Positions 31,853 to 40,004 of a DNA stretch of 64,000 bases are shown here, piece by piece (position 1 is the first letter of the stretch; every line of letters begins with the position of its first letter). The notes below the pieces were generated by a model. The model was not told the DNA's origin. It was given only the letters and a program-made list of their open reading frames with translations, and made no database searches. The translations under genes were made by a program, and so were the position numbers. The stretch spans positions 124,001 through 188,000 of the forward strand of contig NZ_JANUXX010000001.1 of the NCBI RefSeq assembly GCF_024814375.1, written 5' to 3'. This DNA is from Streptococcus sciuri. GTDB taxonomy: Bacteria; Bacillota; Bacilli; Lactobacillales; Streptococcaceae.

Positions 31853-32017
31853 TTATCGGCTACGACGTAGCGGAGTTGAGTTGCTTTCTTCAAGTTTCTT
31901 CTCTGCTTTTCGTTTCTTTTCCTGACGGATGTCTTCACGGATTAACATGTAGTTAAAGTAAAGTCCTAGCAAGATGTAAACGCCCATCAAAATATAGCTC
32001 AAAATAATATCAAACAT
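31853..32017 (-). CDS. 54-residue membrane protein in the replication block
   Basis: A small open frame with an excellent ribosome site (AGGAGGAATATGAA before ATG). The 54 residues are one hydrophobic helix (DIILSYILMGVYILLGLYF, 3-21) followed by a strongly basic tail rich in Lys, Arg and Glu. No family is recognised. It fits between the DUF2815 gene (19 bp upstream) and the polymerase gene and is probably co-transcribed. A membrane anchor for replication proteins is possible, but this is only a guess. Confidence 0.65.
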   Translation of the reverse strand: MFDIILSYILMGVYILLGLYFNYMLIREDIRQEKKRKAEKKLEESNSTPLRRSR

Positions 32018-32035
32018 TTCATATTCCTCCTAATC

Positions 32036-32599
32036 TTAGTTCAAAAAATCATCATCGTCATCCGTCGCAAAATCATCTTCTGCACGAGTACGTCCACCAA
32101 GGGGGTCACCATCACGGAGTTTTTGTAGGTTGTTCAAACCACAGGCAATCCCTTTATTCCCGTTGGAATTAAAAGCGTAGAACGTGATTGATGCACGACC
32201 GTAAATACCTGAATAAAGTTCAGAGGTGTCTATAATTTCTTGACGATTACCATCAACGACCCCTGGCTTATGTGGTGAGTTGGCATTGACGAAGTAGGCA
32301 TTGCGATAAGCTTCATCATCGGGGCGTTCCAAATCCCCATCACGCAGTGGTGTCTTAAGAATGGAGAGCGCAGGGACTGTTTTACCGTTGCCTTTGAGTT
32401 TTGATTCGCCTTCCTTGTAGGCAATCTCAATAGCTGCCTTGATTTTATCGACAGTTTCAATATCATCTTTTGGAATGATGAGAGAGACACTATACTTTGG
32501 TGTACTTCCGTTGATGGATTTTGGTTCGTTGGCATTCAGGTAGCTGAAGCGTGTGTTTTTACCAGTGATGACTTTTGTTGTTTGTACTTTAGTTGACAT
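32036..32599 (-). CDS. DUF2815 family phage protein (probable ssDNA-binding protein)
   Basis: The 187 residues match the DUF2815 pattern found next to DUF2800 and family A polymerase genes in Firmicute prophages: VITGKNTRFSYLNANEPK near the start, then KYSVSLIIPKDD, ALSILKTPLRDGD, and SGIYGRASITFYAFN, ending in an acidic tail (DDFATDDDDDFLN). An acidic C-terminus and an OB-like beta core are typical of single-strand DNA-binding proteins, and the family is generally regarded as such. It starts 3 bp after the DUF2800 stop on the leftward strand. Confidence 0.85.
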   Translation of the reverse strand: MSTKVQTTKVITGKNTRFSYLNANEPKSINGSTPKYSVSLIIPKDDIETVDKIKAAIEIAYKEGESKLKGNGKTVPALSILKTPLRDGDLERPDDEAYRNAYFVNANSPHKPGVVDGNRQEIIDTSELYSGIYGRASITFYAFNSNGNKGIACGLNNLQKLRDGDPLGGRTRAEDDFATDDDDDFLN

Positions 32600-32602
32600 G
32601 TG

Positions 32603-33724
32603 TTATACCTCATTAAATTCATGTGTTGCTAGGTTCATCTCTTGACGGCTATCGTCAAGAGGAACAAGTGTTGGTTTACCGCTTGGTTTTATGATGAGAC
32701 CACCAAGCAGGTCATTAAAGGTTTTCTTGCCAAGGAGTTTGGTCATGGCTGTGATAGTTAGGAGTTTCTTCTCGTAAGGGTCAAAGCCAGCTTCTAGCAC
32801 AGCCTGACTGACGGCAGCTTCGTCTGAAAATTTACGAACAGAACGCCCTTCTACCAGCTTGTAACCGGGGATTTGATTTCCTTTGGTTGCTTCTTGAAGA
32901 GCGTAGGCTTTGATGTCGTTTGCCCACGAAACTAGTAAGTCTAGTTTGGGTAGAATCTCAGCTATGTCCTCATGATCAAGGGTGGCAGGATCCGCAAACT
33001 CCATTTTAGCGAGTGCCAAGTTATCCTCCGCACGTTTGCGACAGACATTCTTGAGTTTACAGAACTGGCAATGTTTACCTGACTTCATCTCGCCCTCACC
33101 CTTAAAGGCTAGTTCAGCTTTGGGTGATAGCTCGGTCTCTGCCCACTCAAGCAGTTCAGACTTATCCATCTCAAAGGTAGAGATGTTATTTTTTCGTGGT
33201 TGAAAGATAGTCATGGTGACCTTATCAAAGTTGTAGAGTCCATCGAACATGTCAAGTGCACCTAGGGCGTAGCACATCATTTGTGGGTTATGGTCTGCAT
33301 CGACCAAAACTCCAAGTCCGTGCTTGTAGTCGATTACTTGAAGAAGTCCGTCTGCCACAATCAGGCAGTCTCCTGTGCCAAAGCCTTCAGGCACCCATTT
33401 GGAGAAGTCTAGACGTTGTTCGACGAGAACCGTTGGATCACGAGAGTAGCCTTTAGCTTTCTCGACTTGTTCCATAACGAAGTTGCGATATTCCTCGGCA
33501 CAGCTTTGCATCTCATCGTTGTAGAATGCTAAATTCTCAGTTGGATCACGTGTCTTTCTACCTAAAGCCTTCTCAAGGAGATAGGCACATAGCTCGTGAG
33601 CCTCTGTTCCTTCAAGGGCAAATTCTGATGTCACATCAGGCATGTCCTCTGTTAACCGAACAGAAGGTGGACAAGCCATCCAGCGGTGAGAGGCAGAGGC
33701 TGAAAGGACGGCATGGTTAGTCAT
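32603..33724 (-). CDS. DUF2800 family phage nuclease (PD-(D/E)XK, Cas4/RecB-like)
   Basis: Probable recombination or replication nuclease. The 373 residues from ATG 33724 begin with NHAVLSASASHRWMACPPSV, the DUF2800 signature. The core contains GTGDCLIVADGLLQVIDYKHG, a PD-(D/E)XK active site with Asp and the DYK triad, and a C-terminal cysteine cluster (HCQFCKLKNVCRKRAE) that in Cas4-like nucleases binds an iron-sulfur cluster. The start overlaps the end of the preceding leftward gene by 8 bp. It works alongside DUF2815 and the polymerase in related phages. Confidence 0.87.
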   Translation of the reverse strand: MTNHAVLSASASHRWMACPPSVRLTEDMPDVTSEFALEGTEAHELCAYLLEKALGRKTRDPTENLAFYNDEMQSCAEEYRNFVMEQVEKAKGYSRDPTVLVEQRLDFSKWVPEGFGTGDCLIVADGLLQVIDYKHGLGVLVDADHNPQMMCYALGALDMFDGLYNFDKVTMTIFQPRKNNISTFEMDKSELLEWAETELSPKAELAFKGEGEMKSGKHCQFCKLKNVCRKRAEDNLALAKMEFADPATLDHEDIAEILPKLDLLVSWANDIKAYALQEATKGNQIPGYKLVEGRSVRKFSDEAAVSQAVLEAGFDPYEKKLLTITAMTKLLGKKTFNDLLGGLIIKPSGKPTLVPLDDSRQEMNLATHEFNEV

Positions 33725-34040
33725 GGCCAATTCCTCCAGCTTCTTCAAGGACTGCGGCATAGTGTTCGGCCGCTAAGGCTGACAGCGATTCTGCCCCATA
33801 TTTATTGAGAAGAGCACGAACTTGGTTTTTATAACCGTCTTTAGCTTTGGTCGCAAGAACAGCTCGAAGGTCTTCCAGCTTGAGTTCCTTTTGTAGATCA
33901 GATTTTGGTTCTTTCGATGTCGGTACAGTTTCGTACTCAGTAGAGAGAAGTTTCTTGAACTCGTCTACCAAGCGAAGATGGTACTTAGCAGTGGCTTCTA
34001 TTTCATTGATGAGGTCAAGTAATTGTTTGTGCTGACTCAT
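33717..34040 (-). CDS. Hypothetical phage protein, 107 residues
   Basis: Small helical protein with no recognised family. A charged coiled-coil-like N-terminal half (LLDLINEIEATAKYHLRLVD) is followed by a Lys-rich middle and a C-terminal stretch (VRALLNKYGAESLSALAAEH) that resembles the helical region of rRNA biogenesis protein rRP5-like phage proteins. It is overlapped at both ends: ATGA with the 37-residue gene upstream and 8 bp with DUF2800 downstream. It therefore belongs to the leftward replication operon. A role as an accessory DNA-binding protein is possible but unproven. Confidence 0.7.
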   Translation of the reverse strand: MSQHKQLLDLINEIEATAKYHLRLVDEFKKLLSTEYETVPTSKEPKSDLQKELKLEDLRAVLATKAKDGYKNQVRALLNKYGAESLSALAAEHYAAVLEEAGGIGHD

Positions 34041-34150
34041 TTCGTTTCCTCCTTTTGTAATTTACGAGCTAAGAGTTTTGCGATGACACTGATCGCAATG
34101 AGTGTATCGGTCAAGTTTTCTTGTTCTTGATGATTTCCAGTGTTTTCCAT
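34037..34150 (-). CDS. 37-residue phage protein, first gene of the leftward block
   Basis: A short frame with a strong ribosome site (AAAGGAGG, 7 bases before ATG 34150) that ends in an ATGA overlap with the 107-residue gene. The peptide has an acidic N-terminal third, a hydrophobic segment (LIAISVIAKLLA) and a basic end. No family is recognised. The ribosome site and coupling make it likely to be a real gene that starts the leftward operon just beyond the palindrome. Confidence 0.6.
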   Translation of the reverse strand: MENTGNHQEQENLTDTLIAISVIAKLLARKLQKEETK

Positions 34151-34183
34151 AGAAAGTCCTCCTTTAGGTTGTTTGGGTTATCT

Positions 34184-34355
34184 TGCCCTTACACCTACTA
34201 GGGGGACTTTTTTGTGTTTTAGTCTAAATAGTTTCAAAAAAATTAAAAAAATTGAGCGATGGGTCATCGCTCAACAGCTATTTATAGGAGAAAAATTTTT
34301 TTAAAATCTTTTGGACTAAATGCCTTCATTCTTCCCCTAGTAGGTAGGAAGGGAA
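34184..34355. repeat. Large imperfect palindrome between the two divergent replication operons
   Basis: Nested inverted repeats share almost the same centre, near 34265-34269. The outer pair ACCTACTAGGGG (34193-34204) / CCCCTAGTAGGT (34334-34345) is extended by CCCTT / AAGGG. A middle pair is TTTAGTC (34218-34224) / GACTAAA (34314-34320). Then come A- and T-rich arms and a perfect inner hairpin, TTGAGCGAT (34252-34260) / ATCGCTCAA (34266-34274). It could be a divergent operator/promoter, a replication origin or a recombination junction. No gene lies here. Confidence 0.8.
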
Positions 34356-34396
34356 ACCTTCATAGATTTATTTTTCCCAAATGGAGGCTATGATTT

Positions 34397-36682
34397 ATGC
34401 AATTTACCTTATCTCATTCTGGACAGACTGGCGTTCAAACGACAACGGTCTATCCGCATCAAGTAACAATAACTGATAACACAACCTTACAAAGCATCGC
34501 TCAGTATGACCATGTGGCTGGCTTGTTTTCAAACAATACTAGGTCAAATGCCAATTTCATCAAGTCTAATGTGCTGGTCATGGATATTGATAATGACCAT
34601 ACAGAGAACACTGATGATTGGGTCACAGAAAAATTGCTTAAAGACATCTTTGCGGATTACAACTTTGCCTTGGTTACTAGTCGAAACCATCTGGTTCAAA
34701 AAGGGAATAAAGCTGCTAGACCCAAATTCCATATCTATTTCCAAATCAATGAAGTTACGAATAAGGATACCTATGCCTTACTAAAAGAAGAACTTGTTAA
34801 TCGTTATAGTTTCTTTGACACCAATGCCAAGGATGCGGCTCGTTTCTTTTTTGGAAATCCTAATGCTCAGGTAATTTGGCATGAATCTTGGCTAACGATT
34901 GATGAGGATTTACTAGATGACATGACTGCTCAAGATGATGAAGAGGACTTCGATGCAGATTTCTATCAACCACCTACTGGACCAATTACTGAAGGAAGTC
35001 GCAACTCAACCATGTCAGTTTTTGCGGCGAAAATTCTTAAGCGCCTAGGCGTCACAAAGGAAGCTCGAGAAGGCTTTGATGAACAAGCGCTTAAATGTGT
35101 TCCCCTTCTTGAGAAAGCAGAGCTTGATACGATTTGGGGAAGCGCTGTTCGATTTTATAACAAAACCATTAAAACTTCAGAAAGCTACAAGTCTCCAGAA
35201 GAATTTCAACGTGGGGAGATGCAGCCAGATGACTATTCGGACATCGGTGAGGCAGGACTTCTTGCTAGAGAATTTGGTGACAAAATTGCCTTTACTAGAG
35301 AAACGGATTACCTTGCCTATGATGGAAAACGTTGGGTAGAAGATGAGCAATTAGCGATGAGACAAATTCATCAATTTCTTGATCTCCAACTGGAAGTCGC
35401 AGTTACAAAGCTTGATATAGCTACCAAAAAAATTAAGCAATCAGGAGTTCCAGAATCCTTGATTCGTCAAGGTGGTAAAAAGCTAGAGAATGCTATAGAG
35501 ACTCCTGTCCAAGCAGTTGCCTATCAAGAATACAAGAAGGCTCTAGAGTTCTATAAATTTGTCATGAAATACCGTGATTATCGTAATCTTTCCGCAATCG
35601 CTAAAACGGCCAAACATATGGTTCGTATGAGTGTATCTGATTTAGATAAGAATGAACTTCTTTTAAACACCCCTGAAGCGACCATTGACTTATCCCAAGG
35701 CTTGGCTGGTGTCAGAGACCATGATTCTGCAGATTATTTAACGAAGATGACGAATGCTTCTCCAAGTGATAAAGGAAAAGAACTGTGGGAGGAAACGCTT
35801 GATACTTTCTTTTGTCGTGATAAAGACCTTATCAACTATGTCCAAGAAATTGTAGGCATGGCAGCCATCGGTAAGGTCTATCAGGAACATATGATTATTG
35901 CCTATGGTAGTGGTGCAAATGGCAAGTCTACCTTTTGGAATACGATTGCTAGAGTGCTTGGTAACTACTCTGGTAAGCTGTCATCGGAAGCTCTTACCAT
36001 GAGTGTCAGACGAAATGTCAGTCCAGAAATGGCAGAGCTAAAAGGCAAGCGTCTTATCATCGCTTCAGAGATGAGTGAAGGTATGCGACTGAACACAGCC
36101 ATGGTCAAACAGCTCTGTTCAACAGATGAAATATTGGCTGAGAAGAAGTACAAAGCGCCTTTCCATTTTGTACCCTCGCACACGTTAGTTCTTTATACCA
36201 ATCATCTTCCAAAAGTAGGAGCGAACGACGATGGGATTTGGCGACGTCTGATTGTCATTCCTTTTAATGCTAAAATTTCAGGTCGTGCGGATATCAAGAA
36301 TTTTGCGGACTACCTCTACGATGAAGCATCCGAGGCAATTATGGCATGGATTATTGAAGGAGCAGAAAAAGCTATCAAAGCAAACTTCAAGTTGACCTTA
36401 CCACAAGTGGTGTCGGACTCTGTTTCAGCCTATCGAGAAGCCAACGACTGGATGGGGCAGTTCCTCAGCGACTGTTGTGAGGTTGGAGACCATTTGACGG
36501 AAAAATCAGGCGAACTCTACTCAGCTTATAGAGCCTACTGTACTCGCATCAACGAGTACACGCGCAGCACCACGGACTTTTACACAGCTCTTACGAATGC
36601 TAGTTTCACCAAGAAAAGAACAAACAAGGGTGTAATGGTAAAAGGTTTACAGTTGAAAATGGACGATGATTTCCTTGATTGA
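34397..36682 (+). CDS. Phage/plasmid primase-helicase (P4/D5-like, primase plus SF3 helicase)
   Basis: Replication initiator of the prophage. The 761 residues have an N-terminal archaeo-eukaryotic primase-like domain (VLVMDIDND near 58-66, LVTSRNH near 93-99 and RPKFHIYFQI near 110-119). A linker and the phage-primase D5 N-terminal region follow. The C-terminal SF3 helicase has Walker A YGSGANGKSTFW (about 503-514), Walker B KRLIIASEMSEG and sensor VLYTNHLPKVGANDDGIWRR. It reads right, away from the palindrome, opposite to the polymerase block. The 300-bp repeat-rich gap follows its stop. Confidence 0.9.
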   Translation: MQFTLSHSGQTGVQTTTVYPHQVTITDNTTLQSIAQYDHVAGLFSNNTRSNANFIKSNVLVMDIDNDHTENTDDWVTEKLLKDIFADYNFALVTSRNHLVQKGNKAARPKFHIYFQINEVTNKDTYALLKEELVNRYSFFDTNAKDAARFFFGNPNAQVIWHESWLTIDEDLLDDMTAQDDEEDFDADFYQPPTGPITEGSRNSTMSVFAAKILKRLGVTKEAREGFDEQALKCVPLLEKAELDTIWGSAVRFYNKTIKTSESYKSPEEFQRGEMQPDDYSDIGEAGLLAREFGDKIAFTRETDYLAYDGKRWVEDEQLAMRQIHQFLDLQLEVAVTKLDIATKKIKQSGVPESLIRQGGKKLENAIETPVQAVAYQEYKKALEFYKFVMKYRDYRNLSAIAKTAKHMVRMSVSDLDKNELLLNTPEATIDLSQGLAGVRDHDSADYLTKMTNASPSDKGKELWEETLDTFFCRDKDLINYVQEIVGMAAIGKVYQEHMIIAYGSGANGKSTFWNTIARVLGNYSGKLSSEALTMSVRRNVSPEMAELKGKRLIIASEMSEGMRLNTAMVKQLCSTDEILAEKKYKAPFHFVPSHTLVLYTNHLPKVGANDDGIWRRLIVIPFNAKISGRADIKNFADYLYDEASEAIMAWIIEGAEKAIKANFKLTLPQVVSDSVSAYREANDWMGQFLSDCCEVGDHLTEKSGELYSAYRAYCTRINEYTRSTTDFYTALTNASFTKKRTNKGVMVKGLQLKMDDDFLD

Positions 36683-37020
36683 TAGTGTAAAACGATGCAA
36701 GTTACCCCCTTATAGCCAAAAGGTGTTGGTGTAAGTCGTGACAGTCAAGTCACAGAATAACTGAAAGTTGTTGTTTTTTAGTGGTGAGAAAAGTTTATAA
36801 AAGATTACCACGACTTGCATGGTGAGTAAAAAGTGTAGGTCGAGAAGGTCGGATATAAAAGTTGCCATAGAGAATTTCAAAGTGTAGGTTTAGTAGGTCT
36901 TTTCTATAACTTAGATATAAAGAAAAATAAAAAAAGATAAAAGAGATATAGGAAAGTAGTGTAACTGACTATCGTGAACTGCACTTGTCCCTTGGTGATG
37001 TTTTGACGAAAGGATTTGTT
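36683..37020. repeat. Repeat-rich non-coding segment downstream of the primase gene
   Basis: No supported gene. CACGACTTGCAT at 36809-36820 is complementary to both ATGCAAGT (36695-36702) and AAGTCGTG (36733-36740), making overlapping inverted repeats. Two direct repeats of AAGTGTAGGT followed by a GTAGGTC- or AAGGTC-like tail occur about 50 bp apart (near 36831 and 36878). The right part, 36900-36960, is nearly pure A/T/G with many A runs. Iteron-like repeats beside a primase gene are a common origin layout, but this is inference. Confidence 0.5.
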
Positions 37021-37302
37021 ATGCGAGAAAAAGTTGTTGAGAGAAAGTTAGTAAGTGAAGTCAAAAAGCGTGGTGGAATTTGTCCTAAGTGGGTATCGCC
37101 TTCTTTTGATGGTGTGCCAGATAGGCTAGTGTTTTTACCAAATGGCAAGTTTGGCATGGTGGAAGTAAAGGCTCCTAGTAAGAAACCACGGAAGTTACAG
37201 GAATCAAGACATAAAATGTTCAAGCGATTAGGCTTTGACGTTTATGTCCTAGACAGTGTTGAAAAGATTGGAGAAGTGTTAGATGAAATTGAAGCTACAT
37301 GA
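37021..37302 (+). CDS. VRR-NUC domain nuclease
   Basis: Small phage nuclease of the PD-(D/E)XK superfamily, related to Holliday-junction or flap nucleases. The 93 residues contain the catalytic pattern GVPDRLVFLPNGK and MVEVKAP, with Asp, Glu and Lys correctly spaced, and little else, which is typical of phage VRR-NUC proteins. The start is ATG 37021 behind GAAAGGAT; an upstream TTG at 36985 is less likely. Its end overlaps the SNF2 helicase start by 20 bp. This nuclease-helicase pair is standard in the replication modules of such phages. Confidence 0.88.
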   Translation: MREKVVERKLVSEVKKRGGICPKWVSPSFDGVPDRLVFLPNGKFGMVEVKAPSKKPRKLQESRHKMFKRLGFDVYVLDSVEKIGEVLDEIEAT

Positions 37303-38659
37303 GTATCAGGAAGTCACCAAGGACTTCATCATAAGGACACCTTATGCGGCAGTCATTCTAGACATGGGGATGGGAAAGACAGCCACCACCTTGTCAGCCA
37401 TTAACGAGCTGATGTTTGACCGTTACGAAGTATCTAAGGTCTTGGTGATTGCCCCCCTTCGTGTCGCAAACACGGTATGGAGTGATGAGATCGACCAGTG
37501 GGAAGCATTCAAGCACCTCCGCTATTCCAAGATTGTGGGAACACCTAAACAGCGACAAGCAGCTCTCGAAAAAGATGCGGATATCTATATTGTCAACCGA
37601 GGAAACCTCCCTTGGCTGGTGGAACAATGCAGTCCCTATTTCAAGTGGGACATGGTAGTGATTGATGAACTCTCTTCCTTCAAGTCTTGGCAATCTAAAC
37701 GCTTTAAGGCCTTTATGACCATGCGTCCCTACATGAAACGTGTAGTTGGATTGACTGGAACACCAAGTTCAAATGGACTCATGGATTTATTCGCAGAGTT
37801 CAAGGTTATTGATGGGGGTGAGCGTTTGGGGAGATTTATCGGTGAATACCGAAGCCGATATTTTGAAGAAGGTCGCAGGAACGGGAATGTCGTCTATGAG
37901 TACATTCCGATGGATTATGCGGAGTGCCAAATTTATGACAAGATTGATGACATCACCATTTCCATGAAAGCCATGGATTATCTTGAGATGCCTGAGCTGA
38001 TTTCAACCAAGAAGGTGGTTCACCTCACTGATAAAGAGACGGAAAACTATAAGCAATTCAAGAAAGATTATGTGCTTTCGGACTTGGAAGATGGTGAGGT
38101 GACAGCTGCCAATGCGGCGAGTTTGTCAAATAAGCTGGTGCAGATGGCAAACGGTGCAGTCTACTCTGATGACCATCAAGTGGTGAACCTCCATGACCAA
38201 AAATTGGATGCCCTTGAAGACATCATTGAAGCTGCCAACGGTGAGCCAGTGCTCGTTGCCTACTGGTTCAAGCATGACCTCCAGCGTATTGAGGAATGTT
38301 TGGCGAAACTCAAAATCAAAGGAACCGTCCTTAAAACCGAGGCTGACATTCGTGAGTGGAACAAGGGTAATATTACAGTTGGTCTGCTTCATCCAGCGAG
38401 TAGCGGTCACGGACTAAACCTTCAAAAGGGTGGTCATCATTTGGTTTGGTTCGGTTTGACTTGGTCCTTGGAGCTTTACCAACAAACCAATGCTAGGCTA
38501 TGGCGACAAGGGCAAGAAGCAGAGACAGTGATTATCCAGCATATCGTGACCAAAGGAACTATTGACGAGGAAATCCTCAAGGCATTGGAAAACAAAGATG
38601 CCCAGCAGTCACGGTTGATTGAAGCCGTCAAAGCACAAGTAGGAGGAAGAGATGGATAA
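37283..38659 (+). CDS. SNF2-family DEAD-like helicase
   Basis: ATP-dependent DNA translocase of the phage replication module. The 458 residues carry motif I DMGMGKTATTL (about 29-39), motif II in VVIDELSSFK, motif III GLTGTPSSNG, and the second RecA-like domain with HGLNLQKGGHHLVWFG and the motif VI region QTNARLWRQGQ. It lacks accessory domains, so it is a minimal phage SNF2. It overlaps the VRR-NUC gene upstream and the next regulator gene by 8 bp, forming one operon with them. Confidence 0.92.
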   Translation: MKLKLHEYQEVTKDFIIRTPYAAVILDMGMGKTATTLSAINELMFDRYEVSKVLVIAPLRVANTVWSDEIDQWEAFKHLRYSKIVGTPKQRQAALEKDADIYIVNRGNLPWLVEQCSPYFKWDMVVIDELSSFKSWQSKRFKAFMTMRPYMKRVVGLTGTPSSNGLMDLFAEFKVIDGGERLGRFIGEYRSRYFEEGRRNGNVVYEYIPMDYAECQIYDKIDDITISMKAMDYLEMPELISTKKVVHLTDKETENYKQFKKDYVLSDLEDGEVTAANAASLSNKLVQMANGAVYSDDHQVVNLHDQKLDALEDIIEAANGEPVLVAYWFKHDLQRIEECLAKLKIKGTVLKTEADIREWNKGNITVGLLHPASSGHGLNLQKGGHHLVWFGLTWSLELYQQTNARLWRQGQEAETVIIQHIVTKGTIDEEILKALENKDAQQSRLIEAVKAQVGGRDG

Positions 38660-39161
38660 GGTTGAATATTACTTTGAAAATTACCGAAAAGAGAAAGAGA
38701 AGCTGTATGATATGGAGCACTTTTTAGAGAACTACAAACCTATTTCTGAAAATGCGGTCATTCAGTCACTGGTATTTGAAAAGAATGAGAGTGAGCGAGT
38801 TAGCTGCTCTTTTAGTAAAGGTCGAAGTGAGATGCTTGCCCTGACCTTTAGAGAAAAAATGGAGTCAGAAAATCGTGAATATTTTGATTCTAATCTTCAA
38901 AAATATCTATCGCTAAAGGCTGATTTGGATTTCTTTGAACAATCCGTTTCCAGACTAGATAAAGAGTATCAAGGTCTGGTTAAAGATTTAGTGTTTAAGG
39001 GATTGACATGGGATGAAGTTATCTATAAGCATAAAATGTCTCGTTCAACCATCGCTAGAAAACGCAAACTTGCAATTGAAGTGGTTCGTGGTCATTTTTC
39101 TTTGATGGGTAAGAGTTTAATGCTGTCATTCAAAAATGAAACTAAGTCGGTACTGACATGA
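38652..39161 (+). CDS. Sigma-70 region 4-like phage regulator (ArpU/DUF1492 type)
   Basis: Probable late-gene transcription regulator. The 169 residues have a long helical N-terminal half and a C-terminal helix-turn-helix (DLVFKGLTWDEVIYKHKMSR then STIARKRKLA, about 118-147) resembling sigma region 4. Proteins of this kind commonly sit at the end of the replication module, just before the late promoter. A good promoter (39153-39180) overlaps the end of this gene and points at the HNH and packaging genes, which fits that role. Confidence 0.75.
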   Translation: MDKVEYYFENYRKEKEKLYDMEHFLENYKPISENAVIQSLVFEKNESERVSCSFSKGRSEMLALTFREKMESENREYFDSNLQKYLSLKADLDFFEQSVSRLDKEYQGLVKDLVFKGLTWDEVIYKHKMSRSTIARKRKLAIEVVRGHFSLMGKSLMLSFKNETKSVLT

Positions 39162-39180
39162 TAAAAATTTGTGGTAGAAT
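39153..39180 (+). promoter_or_regulatory. Candidate late promoter
   Basis: CTGACA (39153-39158) and TAGAAT (39175-39180) have 16-bp spacing, and a TG one base before the -10 gives an extended -10. It lies across the end of the sigma-like regulator gene and before the HNH gene. Confidence 0.6.
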
Positions 39181-39273
39181 AGTAAGTGTCAAAAAAGATA
39201 AAAAATCTCCCAGTTTCACTTTGGGGACTCAGAAGGGCCCACGAAGCAGGGCAACAATCAGTAAAATAAATCA

Positions 39274-39304
39274 AAGCCTAGCCCAGAAGGGATGGGCTTT
39301 TGTC
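39274..39304 (+). terminator. Weak terminator-like hairpin before the HNH gene
   Basis: AGCCCA (39280-39285) pairs with TGGGCT (39293-39298) and is followed by four T. AAAGCC just upstream could compete for the same right arm. The stem is short, so this is at most a weak or regulated terminator. Confidence 0.35.
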
Positions 39305-39321
39305 GTGGAAAGGAGACTGTT

Positions 39322-39687
39322 ATGCCAAGAAGACCAAGCATCCCTTGCAAGCAGAATGGTTGTCCTAACCTTGTGACCTATGGAAACAAGTACTGTGAAG
39401 ACCATAAAAGCAATCACTTACTCGATGCTAAGTCCACCAAATCAAAAGGCTACAACGCTCAGTGGAACAAGGCTAGGATTCGTTATCTGAAGCTCCATCC
39501 TCTGTGTGTTTACTGCCAAAAAAAAGGGCGACTGACCAAGGCAACTGTGGTTGACCACATCACTCCTCACCGAGGGGACAAAGAACTTTTCTGGGATCAA
39601 TCCAACTGGCAAGCTCTCTGCAAGCCTTGTCACGATAGAAAGACCAAGACGATTGACCGATATGTGGAATATACCTATCGGTTCTAG
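39322..39687 (+). CDS. Phage HNH endonuclease
   Basis: HNH nuclease that helps the terminase cut DNA at cos in HK97-like phages. The 121 residues start at ATG 39322 behind AAAGGAG. Two zinc-binding CxxC pairs flank the nuclease core (LCVYCQKKGR and LCKPCHDRK), and the core itself is VVDHITPHRGDKELFWDQSN. In related phages this gene lies immediately before the small terminase gene. Here 3.7 kb of DNA-modification genes intervene, which suggests insertion of that cassette. Confidence 0.92.
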   Translation: MPRRPSIPCKQNGCPNLVTYGNKYCEDHKSNHLLDAKSTKSKGYNAQWNKARIRYLKLHPLCVYCQKKGRLTKATVVDHITPHRGDKELFWDQSNWQALCKPCHDRKTKTIDRYVEYTYRF

Positions 39688-40004
39688 TCATTCTCTCAAG
39701 AGGGGACGTTTTTCAAATCCCTGAGTTTCGTTCCAAAAGTATCCTTTTTTCACTCCTTTGGGTAGGGGGGAACAAATCTCTAAACCCTTGAGGCTCTAAG
39801 ACCGACGCCCCCTCAAACGTGAAAAATCGCAAAATTCGCTAAGGGGTACACTAAATGAAAAGAAAAGTGGTGTGATACCTTATGACGGTTAGATTCTTTC
39901 TTGGGGTATTATCGTCTTTTAGTTATTAAAAAATGTGCTTTTTTAAGGAAAAAAGTGGTAAAAAATGGTATAAAACAATCAATTTAGACTAAGGAGGAAA
40001 ACCT
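39688..40004. other. Possible cos region after the HNH gene
   Basis: No gene is supported. The stretch has unusual G and C runs for this DNA: TGGGTAGGGGGGAAC near 39769-39783, and GACGCCCCCTCAAACG near 39804-39819, followed by AATCGCAAAATTCGC. In cos-type Gram-positive phages the packaging site commonly lies between the HNH and small terminase genes with a similar G/C-rich look. The right half (39900-40004) is A/T-rich and leads into AAGGAGG of the next gene. Assignment is inference from position and composition. Confidence 0.4.

Noticed and set aside
34397-36682. Primase gene as part of a chromosomal island or satellite element (PICI/SaPI)
   Set aside because: The full set of polymerase, terminase, portal, capsid, tail and lysis genes shows a complete siphovirus-type prophage rather than a satellite.
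36831-36900. AAGTGTAGGT repeats as a CRISPR array
   Set aside because: Only two copies are present, they are short and diverge after about 10 bases, and no cas gene is present.
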